Below are positions 45,191 to 53,451 of a DNA stretch of 64,000 bases, one piece after another. A program made the translations under genes and the position numbers. Source of the DNA: Arabiibacter massiliensis (GTDB lineage Bacteria > Actinomycetota > Coriobacteriia > Coriobacteriales > Eggerthellaceae); NCBI RefSeq assembly GCF_900169505.1, contig NZ_LT827021.1:2759400-2823399 (forward strand). The letters run 5' to 3'. The notes under the pieces were generated by a model. The model was not told the origin of the DNA, made no database searches, and saw only the letters and a program-made list of their open reading frames with translations. Each line of letters starts with the position of its first letter. Within the stretch, counting starts at the first letter, position 1.

Positions 45191-46519
45191 ATGGGCTTCT
45201 CACTTGAGACGAGCGTTCCCGCGCTCACCGTGTTCATCCAGGGGCTCTTGAGCTTCTTCTCGCCGTGCGTGCTGCCGCTCATCCCGCTGTACGTGGGCTA
45301 CCTGGCCGGCGGCGCGGCGAAAACGAACGATGACGGCACCATCGAGTACCCGCGCAAGAAGGTGTTCGTGAACACGCTGTTCTTCGTCGTGGGCGTGAGC
45401 TTCGCGTTCTTCCTGCTGGGCTTCGGGTTCACGGCGCTCGGGCAGTTCTTCACGGGCAACCAGCGCGTGTTCTCGGTGGTGGCCGGCATCGTCATGGCAG
45501 CGTTCGGCCTGTACATGCTGGGCGCGTTCGGCAAGACGCGCGCCATCGAGACAGAGCGCCGCCTGCCGTTCAACCTGGGCAAGTTCGCCATGAACCCGCT
45601 GGTGGCGCTCGTGCTGGGCTTCACGTTCAGCTTCGCGTGGACGCCGTGCGTGGGCCCGGTGCTGGCAAGCGTGCTGCTCATGGCGTCGTCGAGCGCCTCG
45701 GCGGCCGCGGGGTACGCGCTCGTGGGCGTGTACACGCTCGGGTTCGTGCTGCCGTTTCTGGCGGTGGGCCTGTTCACGGGCGAGGTGCTGCGGTTCTTCA
45801 AGTCGCACGGCAACGTGGTGAAGTACACGGTGAAGGTGGGCGGCGCGCTGCTCATCGTGATGGGCATCATGACCGTGACCGGGTGGATGAACGGCGTGAC
45901 GAGCTACCTGTCGAACTTCGGCGCCGCGCCGGCCGCGCAGGAGCAGCCGGCCGATCAGGGCGCGGGCACGTCCGGCGGAGCTCCGAAGGCAACCGCACCC
46001 GACGACGAGGACTCTTCCGCCTCCGCCGGGGCTGCCTCCGATTCCGATCCCGACGCGCAGCCGGCTCCGCTCGCCGACCTCGCGCTCACGGACCAGAACG
46101 GCGTGGAGCACAAGCTGTCCGACTACAAGGGCAAGACGGTGTTCCTCAACTTCTGGGCTACCTGGTGCGGGCCGTGCCAACGCGAGATCCCCGACATCGA
46201 GGCGCTGTACAACGACCGCGGCAAGAACGAGGGCGACCTCGTGGTGCTCGGCGTGGCCAACCCCAAGACCGACGAGCATCCGCAGAACAGCGACGGCACC
46301 GTGGACGAGGTGAAGGCGTTCATCGACGAGTACGGCATCACGTATCCCGTGCTCATGGACACGACAGGCCAGCTGTTCGCCGCCTACGGCGTCCGGTCGT
46401 TCCCGACCACGTTCATGATCGACAAGGACGGCAACGTGTTCGGCTACGTGGCCGGCACGCTCACCGCCGACGTCATGGACAGCATCGTCGAGCAAACCAT
46501 GTCCGGCGAGCGGAAGTAA
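45191..46519 (+). CDS. CcdA-type membrane protein fused to a TlpA-like thioredoxin
   Basis: 442 residues. Six to seven membrane helices form the CcdA/DsbD core (residues 1-240, with FFSPCVLPLIPLYVGYLAG and FAWTPCVGPVLASVL, each carrying the redox Cys). A Pro/Ala/Asp-rich linker leads to an extracytoplasmic thioredoxin domain with FWATWCGPCQREIP (about residue 320) and FPTTFMIDKDG. It moves reducing power outward for cytochrome c maturation or envelope disulfide repair in one polypeptide. Coupled to the Rrf2 gene. Confidence 0.94.
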   Translation: MGFSLETSVPALTVFIQGLLSFFSPCVLPLIPLYVGYLAGGAAKTNDDGTIEYPRKKVFVNTLFFVVGVSFAFFLLGFGFTALGQFFTGNQRVFSVVAGIVMAAFGLYMLGAFGKTRAIETERRLPFNLGKFAMNPLVALVLGFTFSFAWTPCVGPVLASVLLMASSSASAAAGYALVGVYTLGFVLPFLAVGLFTGEVLRFFKSHGNVVKYTVKVGGALLIVMGIMTVTGWMNGVTSYLSNFGAAPAAQEQPADQGAGTSGGAPKATAPDDEDSSASAGAASDSDPDAQPAPLADLALTDQNGVEHKLSDYKGKTVFLNFWATWCGPCQREIPDIEALYNDRGKNEGDLVVLGVANPKTDEHPQNSDGTVDEVKAFIDEYGITYPVLMDTTGQLFAAYGVRSFPTTFMIDKDGNVFGYVAGTLTADVMDSIVEQTMSGERK

Positions 46520-46602
46520 CCTCGCGTCGGGCGGGCGCACCGCTTGCGGTACCCGCCCGACGTCACGCCGAAGCGGCTCGTGGGAGATCTCGCGGCGCTG
46601 AA

Positions 46603-46670
46603 CCCCCGATTGTCGACCCAAACACACGCATGGCGGGTCTGTGGCGTGTGTTTGGGTCGACAATCGGGGG
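46603..46670. repeat. Long hairpin repeat, copy 2
   Basis: 27-bp perfect arms (46603-46629, 46644-46670) containing the 21-bp arm of the copy at 21449-21504 and ending in CCCCC/GGGGG. The 14-nt loop differs from the other copy at a few positions. It sits between convergent genes. Confidence 0.88.
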
Positions 46671-46742
46671 CACCATGAGGAAAATGCGAGAAGCGCCCCG
46701 GGGGAGGTGCGGGGGGGTCCTCGCGGAGGCGCGGGGGCGCGC

Positions 46743-46755
46743 GGGGGGGGGGGGG
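46743..46755. other. Run of 13 G in a G-rich intergenic tract
   Basis: A homopolymer within about 70 bp of very G-rich sequence just downstream (3') of the minus-strand reductase. Such runs are prone to slippage and to assembly error. It does not touch a coding region. Confidence 0.8.
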
Positions 46756-46768
46756 TCCTTTATGGGGG

Positions 46769-48562
46769 TTACTTGCCGGCCAGCAGCTTCACCACGTGCA
46801 GGGCCTCGGTCATCGTGCGGCCGCAGGCCACGCCGTGCATCTGGTCGGGGTAGTTGCCGCTGAAGAGCGACCCCGAGCAGTCGCCGGCCGCGTAGAGACC
46901 CTCGATGGGCTGGAAGTCGGTGCCGAGCGCCTGGCAGTCGGCGTTGATGCGGATGCCGTCGATGGTGGTGAGCAGCGTGCCGCCCAACGTCGCGCCGAAG
47001 AACGGCGGCGTGCGCAGCTCGGAGAGGCGGTAGGCCTCCTTGCCGAAGTCCACGTCCTCCTGCATGTCGAACAGCTCGTTGTAGCGCTCGCAGGTGGCGA
47101 GGAACGTCTTCTTGGCGTCAGCGTCGAGGCCCAGCTTGTCGGCCAGCTCGTCGAGCGTGTCGGCCTTCTGCAGACGGCCGTCGGCCAGCTCCTTCTCGAA
47201 GTATTTGTCCAGATCGTAGGAGCCGTCCTCGCGCTTGGCGCCCAGCACGCCCATGCGGGTGCCGGCCGAGCAGCCCAGCGTATGGAAGCGCTGCACGTCG
47301 TCGCCGAAGTTGCCGTCCCACACGCTCACGTACACGCCGCCGGGCTGCTGCGCCGCTGCGTGCGGCAGGTAGTCGTAGTCGGCGGATTCCAGGGTGAAGC
47401 GCTCGCCGCGCAGGTTCACCTTGAGGAAGGGCTGCGTGCCGGGGTTGAACTGGCCGTTGCCGGGCCACTGGGGATTGCCGGCCTTGACGGACTCCTCGGT
47501 GTAGCCGGCGGTGGTGCCGGGGGCCACGAGGCCGCGGTCGAAGATCATCGTCGCGCTCGTGATGTCCTTCACCGCGCCCGCCCAGAGCGCCGCCTTGATG
47601 CCGTCGCCCGTGTTGTTCTGGTTGTAGCCCAGCGCGGTCACGGACGCCGTGGTGATGGGCGAGAGCGCCGAGAGCATCGCCGGGTTCGCGGAGTAGCCGC
47701 CGGTGGTGAGCAGCACGCCCTTCTTGGCGTTGATCTGCGTGTAGCCGCCATCGGTCTTGAAGATGGCGCCGGTCACGCGGCCGGAGTCGTCCTTCACCAG
47801 CTTCACCAGCTCGTGCTTGTAGGACACCTCGTAGCCGTTGTCGTTCATGACCTTCTCGAACAGCTCGTTGCGCACCGGCACGCCCTCGCGGCCGCCTTCG
47901 GCGTTGCCGTAGTGGTGCTCGCCCGAGGGGGTGTAGAAGGGGGTGGCGCCCATGCCGCCCGGCATGTCGAACTCGTCGGCGATGACCACGGCGCCGGCCG
48001 CGCTCATGTACTTGTCGACGTACTCGAACATGTCGTTGCTCTCGTTCATCCACATGTTGATGAGGCTGTGGTCGCACGTGCCGCTGGAATAGCGGGCGAA
48101 CTCGCCGTGGATGCGGGCGCGGTCGGTGTGCACGCCCTGGTCGGTGAAGGGCTTGGTGTCCACCGCGTTGAACCAGTGGCGCGTGGCGCCCACCTCGGAG
48201 CCCTTCTCGCAGAGGATGAAGTCCATCTTCTGGTCGGACGCGTACGCGCCGGCGATCATGCCGCCGTTGCCCGCGCCCACGATCAAGAGGTCGGTGTCCT
48301 TCGTCTCGGTGATGTCGCCCTCGGCCACCTCGGGCGCGGCGCCCAGCCAGTCCACCGTGATGGCGGCGCTGCCGTCGTCCACGGCTACGACGTTGTTGTC
48401 GGCGACGGCGGTGGAAGCGGCACCCTTCGCGTCGGACGCGGCCTCGGCCTCGGCGGTGCCGGCGGCCTTCGGCGCGCAGCCGGCCAGGCCCATCGCGGCC
48501 AGCGCGCCGATGCCTGCCGCCCCGCCCAAGAAGCTGCGTCGCGAGATTCCCTGTGATTCCAT
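46769..48562 (-). CDS. Tat-exported FAD-dependent reductase (flavocytochrome c type)
   Basis: 597 residues. Twin-arginine signal ISRRSFLGGAAGIGALAAM ending in LAGCAPK; Ala-rich linker; FAD motif LLIVGAGNGGMIAGAYAS; C-terminal FQPIEGLYAAGDCSGSLFSGNYPDQMHGVACGR. The substrate is unknown. AAAGGAGGATCATC precedes the ATG. Divergent from the LuxR regulator at 48817 across a region with a perfect 14-bp inverted repeat. Confidence 0.9.
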   Translation of the reverse strand: MESQGISRRSFLGGAAGIGALAAMGLAGCAPKAAGTAEAEAASDAKGAASTAVADNNVVAVDDGSAAITVDWLGAAPEVAEGDITETKDTDLLIVGAGNGGMIAGAYASDQKMDFILCEKGSEVGATRHWFNAVDTKPFTDQGVHTDRARIHGEFARYSSGTCDHSLINMWMNESNDMFEYVDKYMSAAGAVVIADEFDMPGGMGATPFYTPSGEHHYGNAEGGREGVPVRNELFEKVMNDNGYEVSYKHELVKLVKDDSGRVTGAIFKTDGGYTQINAKKGVLLTTGGYSANPAMLSALSPITTASVTALGYNQNNTGDGIKAALWAGAVKDITSATMIFDRGLVAPGTTAGYTEESVKAGNPQWPGNGQFNPGTQPFLKVNLRGERFTLESADYDYLPHAAAQQPGGVYVSVWDGNFGDDVQRFHTLGCSAGTRMGVLGAKREDGSYDLDKYFEKELADGRLQKADTLDELADKLGLDADAKKTFLATCERYNELFDMQEDVDFGKEAYRLSELRTPPFFGATLGGTLLTTIDGIRINADCQALGTDFQPIEGLYAAGDCSGSLFSGNYPDQMHGVACGRTMTEALHVVKLLAGK

Positions 48563-48649
48563 GATGATCCTCCTTTAAGCGTTTCGCCGTCCGGTTGCTC
48601 CGGCGGCTCCCTCGGGTTTCACCATACGGGGCCCGGGCGGGCTTGAAAC

Positions 48650-48711
48650 CACCCCGCCGGGGGCGTTTTGCCGGGTCGGGGGAGGGGTGGCGCGCTCCCC
48701 CCGGCGGGGTG
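48650..48711. promoter_or_regulatory. Inverted repeat between reductase and LuxR genes
   Basis: CACCCCGCCGGGGG (48650-48663) and its exact complement (48698-48711), spaced by 34 bp, plus a GGTTTC/GAAACC pair nearby. A plausible paired LuxR operator for both divergent genes. Confidence 0.55.
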
Positions 48712-48816
48712 ATTTGCGCGCGCTTTGCCTGATGGGATGCGGATCGAGGGGCAATCCCCGTCGCGCGGCGCGCCCGCTTCGCGTACAATGGCGACAAGCG
48801 ACCGAGGGAGGGGATC

Positions 48817-50283
48817 GTGCGGAAAGCCATGAAACGCGTGCGGGAGGCGGGAAGCGCCCAGGGAGGCGCGGTGCTCGCGTGCGTCGTCGCGCTGGCCATC
48901 ATGGGCTGCGCGGGCGGCATCCTGAACGCGAGCCTTTACGCGCGCGTGGCTGCGTACTGCGGCATCGCGCGCGAGATATCCACGCTCACCGGCGGCGCGC
49001 TGTTCCTCGTGATCTTCCTCGCAGCCACGCGCAAGCCCGCGCTGCTCGACCGACGGCTGCTCACGATGGCGGCGCTCGGATGCGCGGTGACCGCGGCGTT
49101 CGTCTTGGAGTTCGGCCTGGGCTCGCAGAACGGCCCGCTCACGGTGGCGGGCTTCCTGTTCTCGAACGCGGCCTCCGTCTGGTCGTCGGTGCTCATCGTC
49201 TGCGCGCTCGCTTCGCTGCCGTCGTCGAAGGCGGCGCTCGCGGCCGTGGTGTGCGGCATGGCGCTCGGCGAGGTGGTGCGCGTGCTGCATCCGCCCGTCG
49301 GCTTCGAGGTGGGCGTGGTGGAGGTGATGGCCTTCTACGCGGTCATCATCGCGCTGCTGTACCGACGGGGAGGGGCGAAGCTCGACGAGGTGGCCCGCAG
49401 CGCGTCGCCCGCCAGCTTGGAGCTTTCGAACCCCGAGTCGTTCCTGCGGCCCGCGCACGCGCTGTTCTTGTGCGTCGCGCTGTTCAGCGTGGCGACGGGC
49501 TACGGGCTCACGCTCAACGAGGTGTCGCATGCGCCCATCAGCGTGGACGTGTCGGCGGTCGTGCTGGTGGGTGTGGCCGCATGGATGCTGCTGTCGAAGA
49601 GCGCGGAGAAGGAGGACCAGCTGTTCTCGTTCTCGGTGCTTCTGGTGGTGGCCGGCTTCATCATCGCGCCGTTCACGTTTCTGAACGACCTCCCTTCGGC
49701 CAACGCCCTTCTGCGCATCGGAGTGCGCTGCTTCGACATGCTCGTGTGGCTGGTGGTGCTGGCGGTGGGGCGGCGCAACCTGCTGGCGCTTCTGCCCACC
49801 TACGCGCTCGTGCGCTTCATGAGCGCCGTCGGCACCGACGTGGGCGCGGTGGCGGGGCACACCACCAACGACATCGTGGGCACGAACGGCGACGCGGCCA
49901 TGCTCATCGCCGAGGTCGTGCTGTTCGCGTTCGTGGCCTTCCTGTGGCTGGGCTTCCGCAGGTTCAGCTTCTCGGAGACGATTCGCGGCGTGGTGGGGAT
50001 GGGCGCGCCGACGCCGCGCGAGGAGGCGCCCGCTGCCGAGCCGGCGGTGGAGCCGGGTTCCAGCATCGAGGAGCGCTGCGCCCGCCTGGGGGAGGAGCAC
50101 GGCCTGACCGAGCGCGAGACCGAGATCTTCGCCATGCTGGCGCGCGGCCGCAACGGCCAGTTCGTGATGGAGCACTACGTGGTGTCGCGCAACACCGTGA
50201 AAAGCCACGTCAAGCACATCTACGCCAAGCTCGACGTCCACTCCCAGCAAGAGCTCATCGACCTCGTGGAGCACGCGGAGTAG
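48817..50283 (+). CDS. Membrane-spanning LuxR-type regulator
   Basis: 488 residues from a GTG preceded by GGGAGGGGATC; TACAAT at about 48784-48789 is the likely -10. About 12 hydrophobic helices up to residue 390, then a LuxR HTH: LTERETEIFAMLARGRNGQFVMEHYVVSRNTVKSHVKHIYAKLDVHSQQELIDLV. This one-component membrane sensor type is much expanded in Eggerthellaceae and usually sits next to a reductase, as here. Confidence 0.92.
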   Translation: MRKAMKRVREAGSAQGGAVLACVVALAIMGCAGGILNASLYARVAAYCGIAREISTLTGGALFLVIFLAATRKPALLDRRLLTMAALGCAVTAAFVLEFGLGSQNGPLTVAGFLFSNAASVWSSVLIVCALASLPSSKAALAAVVCGMALGEVVRVLHPPVGFEVGVVEVMAFYAVIIALLYRRGGAKLDEVARSASPASLELSNPESFLRPAHALFLCVALFSVATGYGLTLNEVSHAPISVDVSAVVLVGVAAWMLLSKSAEKEDQLFSFSVLLVVAGFIIAPFTFLNDLPSANALLRIGVRCFDMLVWLVVLAVGRRNLLALLPTYALVRFMSAVGTDVGAVAGHTTNDIVGTNGDAAMLIAEVVLFAFVAFLWLGFRRFSFSETIRGVVGMGAPTPREEAPAAEPAVEPGSSIEERCARLGEEHGLTERETEIFAMLARGRNGQFVMEHYVVSRNTVKSHVKHIYAKLDVHSQQELIDLVEHAE

Positions 50284-50348
50284 GCGCCGCGTAGCGATAC
50301 GACCTGCGCCTCACGAGGAATCGGGGCATTCGTGATGAGTGGGTCGGA

Positions 50349-50588
50349 TCAGCATCGCTCCAAAGAGCCGAACAGGATCGGAAGGGTGGTTCCCAGTCCG
50401 TCGGCCACACGGAACAGCGTGCTGAGCTGCGGATTGCCCGTGCCGTTCTCTATCTCGCGAAGGCGCGTGCGGTTCATGCCGAGCATGGAGGCGAACTGCT
50501 GCTGCGACCACCCGGCGGCGATCCTCTGCCGTTTGATCTCGGCTCCCAGTTTCTTTTTGACCGTTTCGTCATCCATAGGCCAAAGCAT
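50349..50588 (-). CDS. XRE-type HTH protein
   Basis: 79 residues, a single Cro/CI HTH: LGAEIKRQRIAAGWSQQQFASMLGMNRTRLREIENGTGNPQLSTLFRVADGL. No ribosome-binding site precedes either Met (50588 or 50576). A minus-strand TATAGA (50593-50598) stands so close to the first ATG that the mRNA may be leaderless. No partner toxin is intact beside it. Confidence 0.82.
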   Translation of the reverse strand: MLWPMDDETVKKKLGAEIKRQRIAAGWSQQQFASMLGMNRTRLREIENGTGNPQLSTLFRVADGLGTTLPILFGSLERC

Positions 50589-50649
50589 ATGGTCTATACT
50601 CGGCTCACATGAACCACATAAGGCTCATGTTGGCAATCGCTGCACGAGG

Positions 50650-50832
50650 AGAAAGCGAATCGAGGCTGAATGGGCGCGCGAGACGACATACGACAGGGTC
50701 GAGCTGCAATGCCCCAGTCAATTCAGCAATGGCGAACTTCAGCAGGTTGTGTGGGCGACGATGGACTTCCTGGAAAGCTGCATCGCGAAGCTGGGGGAGG
50801 CTGGCGGGGTCATCGAAAAGGAAAAATGGTGA
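50650..50832 (+). other. Protein-like fragment without a start, divergent from the XRE gene
   Basis: An open stretch ending in TGA at 50832 reads RIEAEWARETTYDRVELQCPSQ and GELQQVVWATMDFLESCIAKL. The composition is protein-like, but no start codon with a ribosome-binding site exists in this frame. It may be the remains of a gene once paired with the XRE regulator. Family unknown. Confidence 0.3.
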
Positions 50833-50894
50833 CCACGAAAATGCTTAACGCACGCGCATCGTGCCGCTTCTGCTCAAAAATCCTCGACGGGGGG

Positions 50895-52439
50895 TGCGGC
50901 GGGATTCTTGGACTTCTCAGGCTGCGAGCCCGAGCCTTCTGCGGCGGCCGTCGATGGTCTCGTAGCGCGCTCTGCCATCGTCCGCCTTGAACGCCTTGAG
51001 GCGGCCCCCATTGTACCACGCCATGTACTCCGCGACGGCCTCGGAGAGCTCGGCGACCGAGGCCCCCGCGCGGACGAGCGAGTGGAGCCTCTCCACCTTC
51101 GCCCGGCCGAAGAAGCCCTCGCACGCCGCGTTGTCGGGGCTGTGCGCCTTGCGCGACATCGAGCGGACGAGCCCCGCCTCCCCGCACAGCGCGATCCAGC
51201 CCTTCCAGCGGTAGTGCGCGCCGCGGTCGGAGTGGATGATCGGATGCTCGCCCTCCTCGAGCGTGGCGACCGCGTCGGCGAGCGTGGAGTCGGCGAGCTC
51301 GGCGTTCGGGTTCGTCGAGATCCGCCAGGCGGAGGCCCTGCCGTCGAAGCAGTCCACGATGACGGACAGGTAGAGCCTGCCGTCGCGCCCCTTGACCTCG
51401 GTGATGTCGGTGAGCCACTTCTCGTTCGGGGCGCCCGCCGAGAAGTCGTGGCGCCCGCGCGCGCCGAGGAGCAGGTTGTCCGGGGCGTCCGAGATCTCGC
51501 CGGCGTAGGAGCTCCACCTCTTCTCCGAGCGGGAGCAGCGGGCGACCAGGCCCTGCCTCTCCATCGACCCGCGCACCTTGAGCTCGGGGGCGCGCACGCC
51601 GCGGCCCTCGAGCTCGGCCCTCACGCGCCGGTAGCCGTACGTCCCGCCGCTCTCCGCGAACGCGCCGGCCACGGCCTCGTCGAATCCCGCCGGCGGCGCG
51701 CAGGGCTCATCGAGCCTCGCCCGGTGGTAGAGGTAGGTGCTCTTGGGCATCCGGAAGAAAGTCAGCACCCGGGCCAGGGAGAGCCCGCACTCCCGCCTGA
51801 GCCTCTCGCCCAACGCGACGAGCCGCCTCTTCGAGAGGCTCGCCGGGCCTTCGGCTTTTGGGTCGCGCACCAGCTCCTTGTAGACGGCGACCTCGAAGAG
51901 CGCCTCCTCCAGCTCGGCGCGCAGCCGCGCGGCCTCCTCTTCCGATCCCGACGCCTCGGCCATGTCCCGGGGCTCCCTTCGCCTCGCCTCGCGCGGCGCG
52001 CCCTGCGCGCCCGTCTCGGACATGATAGCGCGCTTTCGGTCCCGGGCGACCCAGCTCGTCACGACGCCCGCGTCGGTGATGCCGAGCCGGCGGGCGATGT
52101 GGGACCTCTTCTCGCCCAGCTTGTGCAGGCGCACCGCCTCCTCGACGGTCGCCTTGGGGTAGTGGGCGTGGGGCTCGTGGTCGACCCGCCCGACCGTCCT
52201 GGGCCTCTCGGCGGGCAGCTCGCCCCGCTCCGCCCGCTTCTCCCATTCCCTGAGCGAGGTCCTGGACGGGGCTCCCCACTTGCGCCACGCGGCGCAGGGC
52301 GTGAACCCCTCGGCCCACATCATCTCGACGTATCGGACCTTCTCCCTCTCCGTGTACATGCGGCTCCCTCCTCGCGGCCCCTGCGGGGCCGCTTCGATCG
52401 GTCGTGGACCGCCTCGAGGCGGTCCAACTTCCTGCCGCA
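50895..52439 (-). mobile_element. IS3-type insertion sequence
   Basis: A single DDE transposase lies between imperfect terminal repeats TGCGGCGGGATTCTTGGAC (50895-50913) and GTCCAACTTCCTGCCGCA (52422-52439). It begins with TG and ends with CA, as IS3 elements do. No direct target duplication is visible, so the copy may be old or rearranged. Confidence 0.8.
50917..52359 (-). CDS. IS3-family transposase encoded in one frame
   Basis: 480 residues. Two HTH regions at the N-terminus (AAWRKWGAPSRTSLREWEKR; EKRSHIARRLGITDAGVVTSWVARDRK), an HTH_21-like segment, then an rve integrase core with the DDE residues in WLTDITEV, IIHSDRGAHY and SPDNAACEGFFGRAKVE. Most IS3 elements make this protein by a -1 frameshift between orfA and orfB; here one ORF spans both. 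The start at 52359 follows GAGGAGGGAGCCGC. Confidence 0.9.
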   Translation of the reverse strand: MYTEREKVRYVEMMWAEGFTPCAAWRKWGAPSRTSLREWEKRAERGELPAERPRTVGRVDHEPHAHYPKATVEEAVRLHKLGEKRSHIARRLGITDAGVVTSWVARDRKRAIMSETGAQGAPREARRREPRDMAEASGSEEEAARLRAELEEALFEVAVYKELVRDPKAEGPASLSKRRLVALGERLRRECGLSLARVLTFFRMPKSTYLYHRARLDEPCAPPAGFDEAVAGAFAESGGTYGYRRVRAELEGRGVRAPELKVRGSMERQGLVARCSRSEKRWSSYAGEISDAPDNLLLGARGRHDFSAGAPNEKWLTDITEVKGRDGRLYLSVIVDCFDGRASAWRISTNPNAELADSTLADAVATLEEGEHPIIHSDRGAHYRWKGWIALCGEAGLVRSMSRKAHSPDNAACEGFFGRAKVERLHSLVRAGASVAELSEAVAEYMAWYNGGRLKAFKADDGRARYETIDGRRRRLGLAA

Positions 52440-52443
52440 TCCC

Positions 52444-52566
52444 CGACGTGAAAGGATTTCGACGCTCCGTGCTGGCGGCGGTTTCCGTGAACTGGGGAAA
52501 CGCCGAGAGCTCGCCGCTCCGGAGGGCCGATGGCCGTCCTTTTCCGTTCCCAGACCTTTCACGTCG
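52444..52566. repeat. Inverted-repeat element beside the IS3 copy (123 bp)
   Basis: Arms CGACGTGAAAGG (52444-52455) and complement (52555-52566) enclose a non-coding stretch with a GGCGGTTTCC/GGGAAACGCC hairpin (about 52476-52504). Size and plan resemble the other inverted-repeat elements of the window, but the arms are different. Confidence 0.6.
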
Positions 52567-52652
52567 AGGGTTTTTGTGTCGAGCGGCCCCGATTCGCGTG
52601 CAGATCCCTCCCGAGGCTGAGTGGATCGATTTTCCGTGCGCTCCCCGGCGGG

Positions 52653-53336
52653 TCAGGACTGCGCGAGGAAGCGCTCCACGACGGCGTTGAAGGCGTCGGG
52701 GTTCTTGGCGGCGACGAAGTGGTCGCCTTCGACGAAGGCGAGCTGGGCGTTGGGGATGCTCGCGGCGATGAGGCGGGTGTGGGGCTCGCGGATCATGTCG
52801 TTCGTGCCGGCTATCACGAGGGTCGGCACGTCGAGGGCGGCCAGCTCGGCGGAGTCGATGTTCGGGTCGTTCACCATGAGGCCGAGCATCTCGGCGTTGC
52901 GTCGCGCCTCAGGGCTCCGGCGTGCGAACAGCCGCGCGATGCGATAGCCCAGCTCGATGGGCAGCTGCACCGTGCGCTTCACGCCGCGCGCGTCGAGGTT
53001 CGCGCCGTTCAGCACCAGCTTGCCCACGCGCTCCGGGTGCGCGAGCGCGAACACGAGCGCGATGTTGCCGCCGTCCGAGAACCCCAGCAGGTGCGCGCGC
53101 TCGATGCCGCGCGCGTCCATGAATGCCAGCAGGTCGTCCGCGAACTGTCGAATGCGAAACGGCGCCTCGCCCCGCGGAGACTTCCCGTGCCCGCGCGTGT
53201 CGAGCGCGATCACGCGGAAGCGCCCGGCGAAGCGCGCCATCTGGTGCTCGAAGTAGGAGCCGTCCTCGCCGTTGCCGTGCAGCAGGATGAGCGGCTCGCC
53301 CGCCCCCTCTTCGCGACAATGCAGCTCGATGTCCAT
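52653..53336 (-). CDS. Alpha/beta hydrolase
   Basis: 227 residues. Oxyanion region LILLHGNGEDGSYFEHQM, nucleophile elbow HLLGFSDGGNIAL (Ser), VIAGTNDMI (Asp) and EGDHFVAAK (His) give a complete triad. Cytosolic. The substrate is unknown. The start at 53336 follows GGGAGGAGACGGCG. Divergent from the LuxR gene at 53452. Confidence 0.9.
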   Translation of the reverse strand: MDIELHCREEGAGEPLILLHGNGEDGSYFEHQMARFAGRFRVIALDTRGHGKSPRGEAPFRIRQFADDLLAFMDARGIERAHLLGFSDGGNIALVFALAHPERVGKLVLNGANLDARGVKRTVQLPIELGYRIARLFARRSPEARRNAEMLGLMVNDPNIDSAELAALDVPTLVIAGTNDMIREPHTRLIAASIPNAQLAFVEGDHFVAAKNPDAFNAVVERFLAQS

Positions 53337-53451
53337 CGCCGTCTCCTCCCTCTGCGGGCGATTCATCCCGGTGCGGGATATCATATCAGCTCGACGCTAC
53401 GGCAAGCGTACAATGGCCGAGGGGTTCTGCACGGGAGGCGAGGGGGTGGTC

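Noticed and set aside
50609..50990. Plus-strand ORFs of 79 and 106 codons before the IS3 element
   Set aside because: They run into each other in different frames with biased composition; only a short fragment in a third frame looks protein-like, and that lacks a start.
50895..52439. Target-site duplication around the IS3 element
   Set aside because: Bases flanking the terminal repeats (GGG on the left, TCC on the right) do not match, so no duplication can be claimed.
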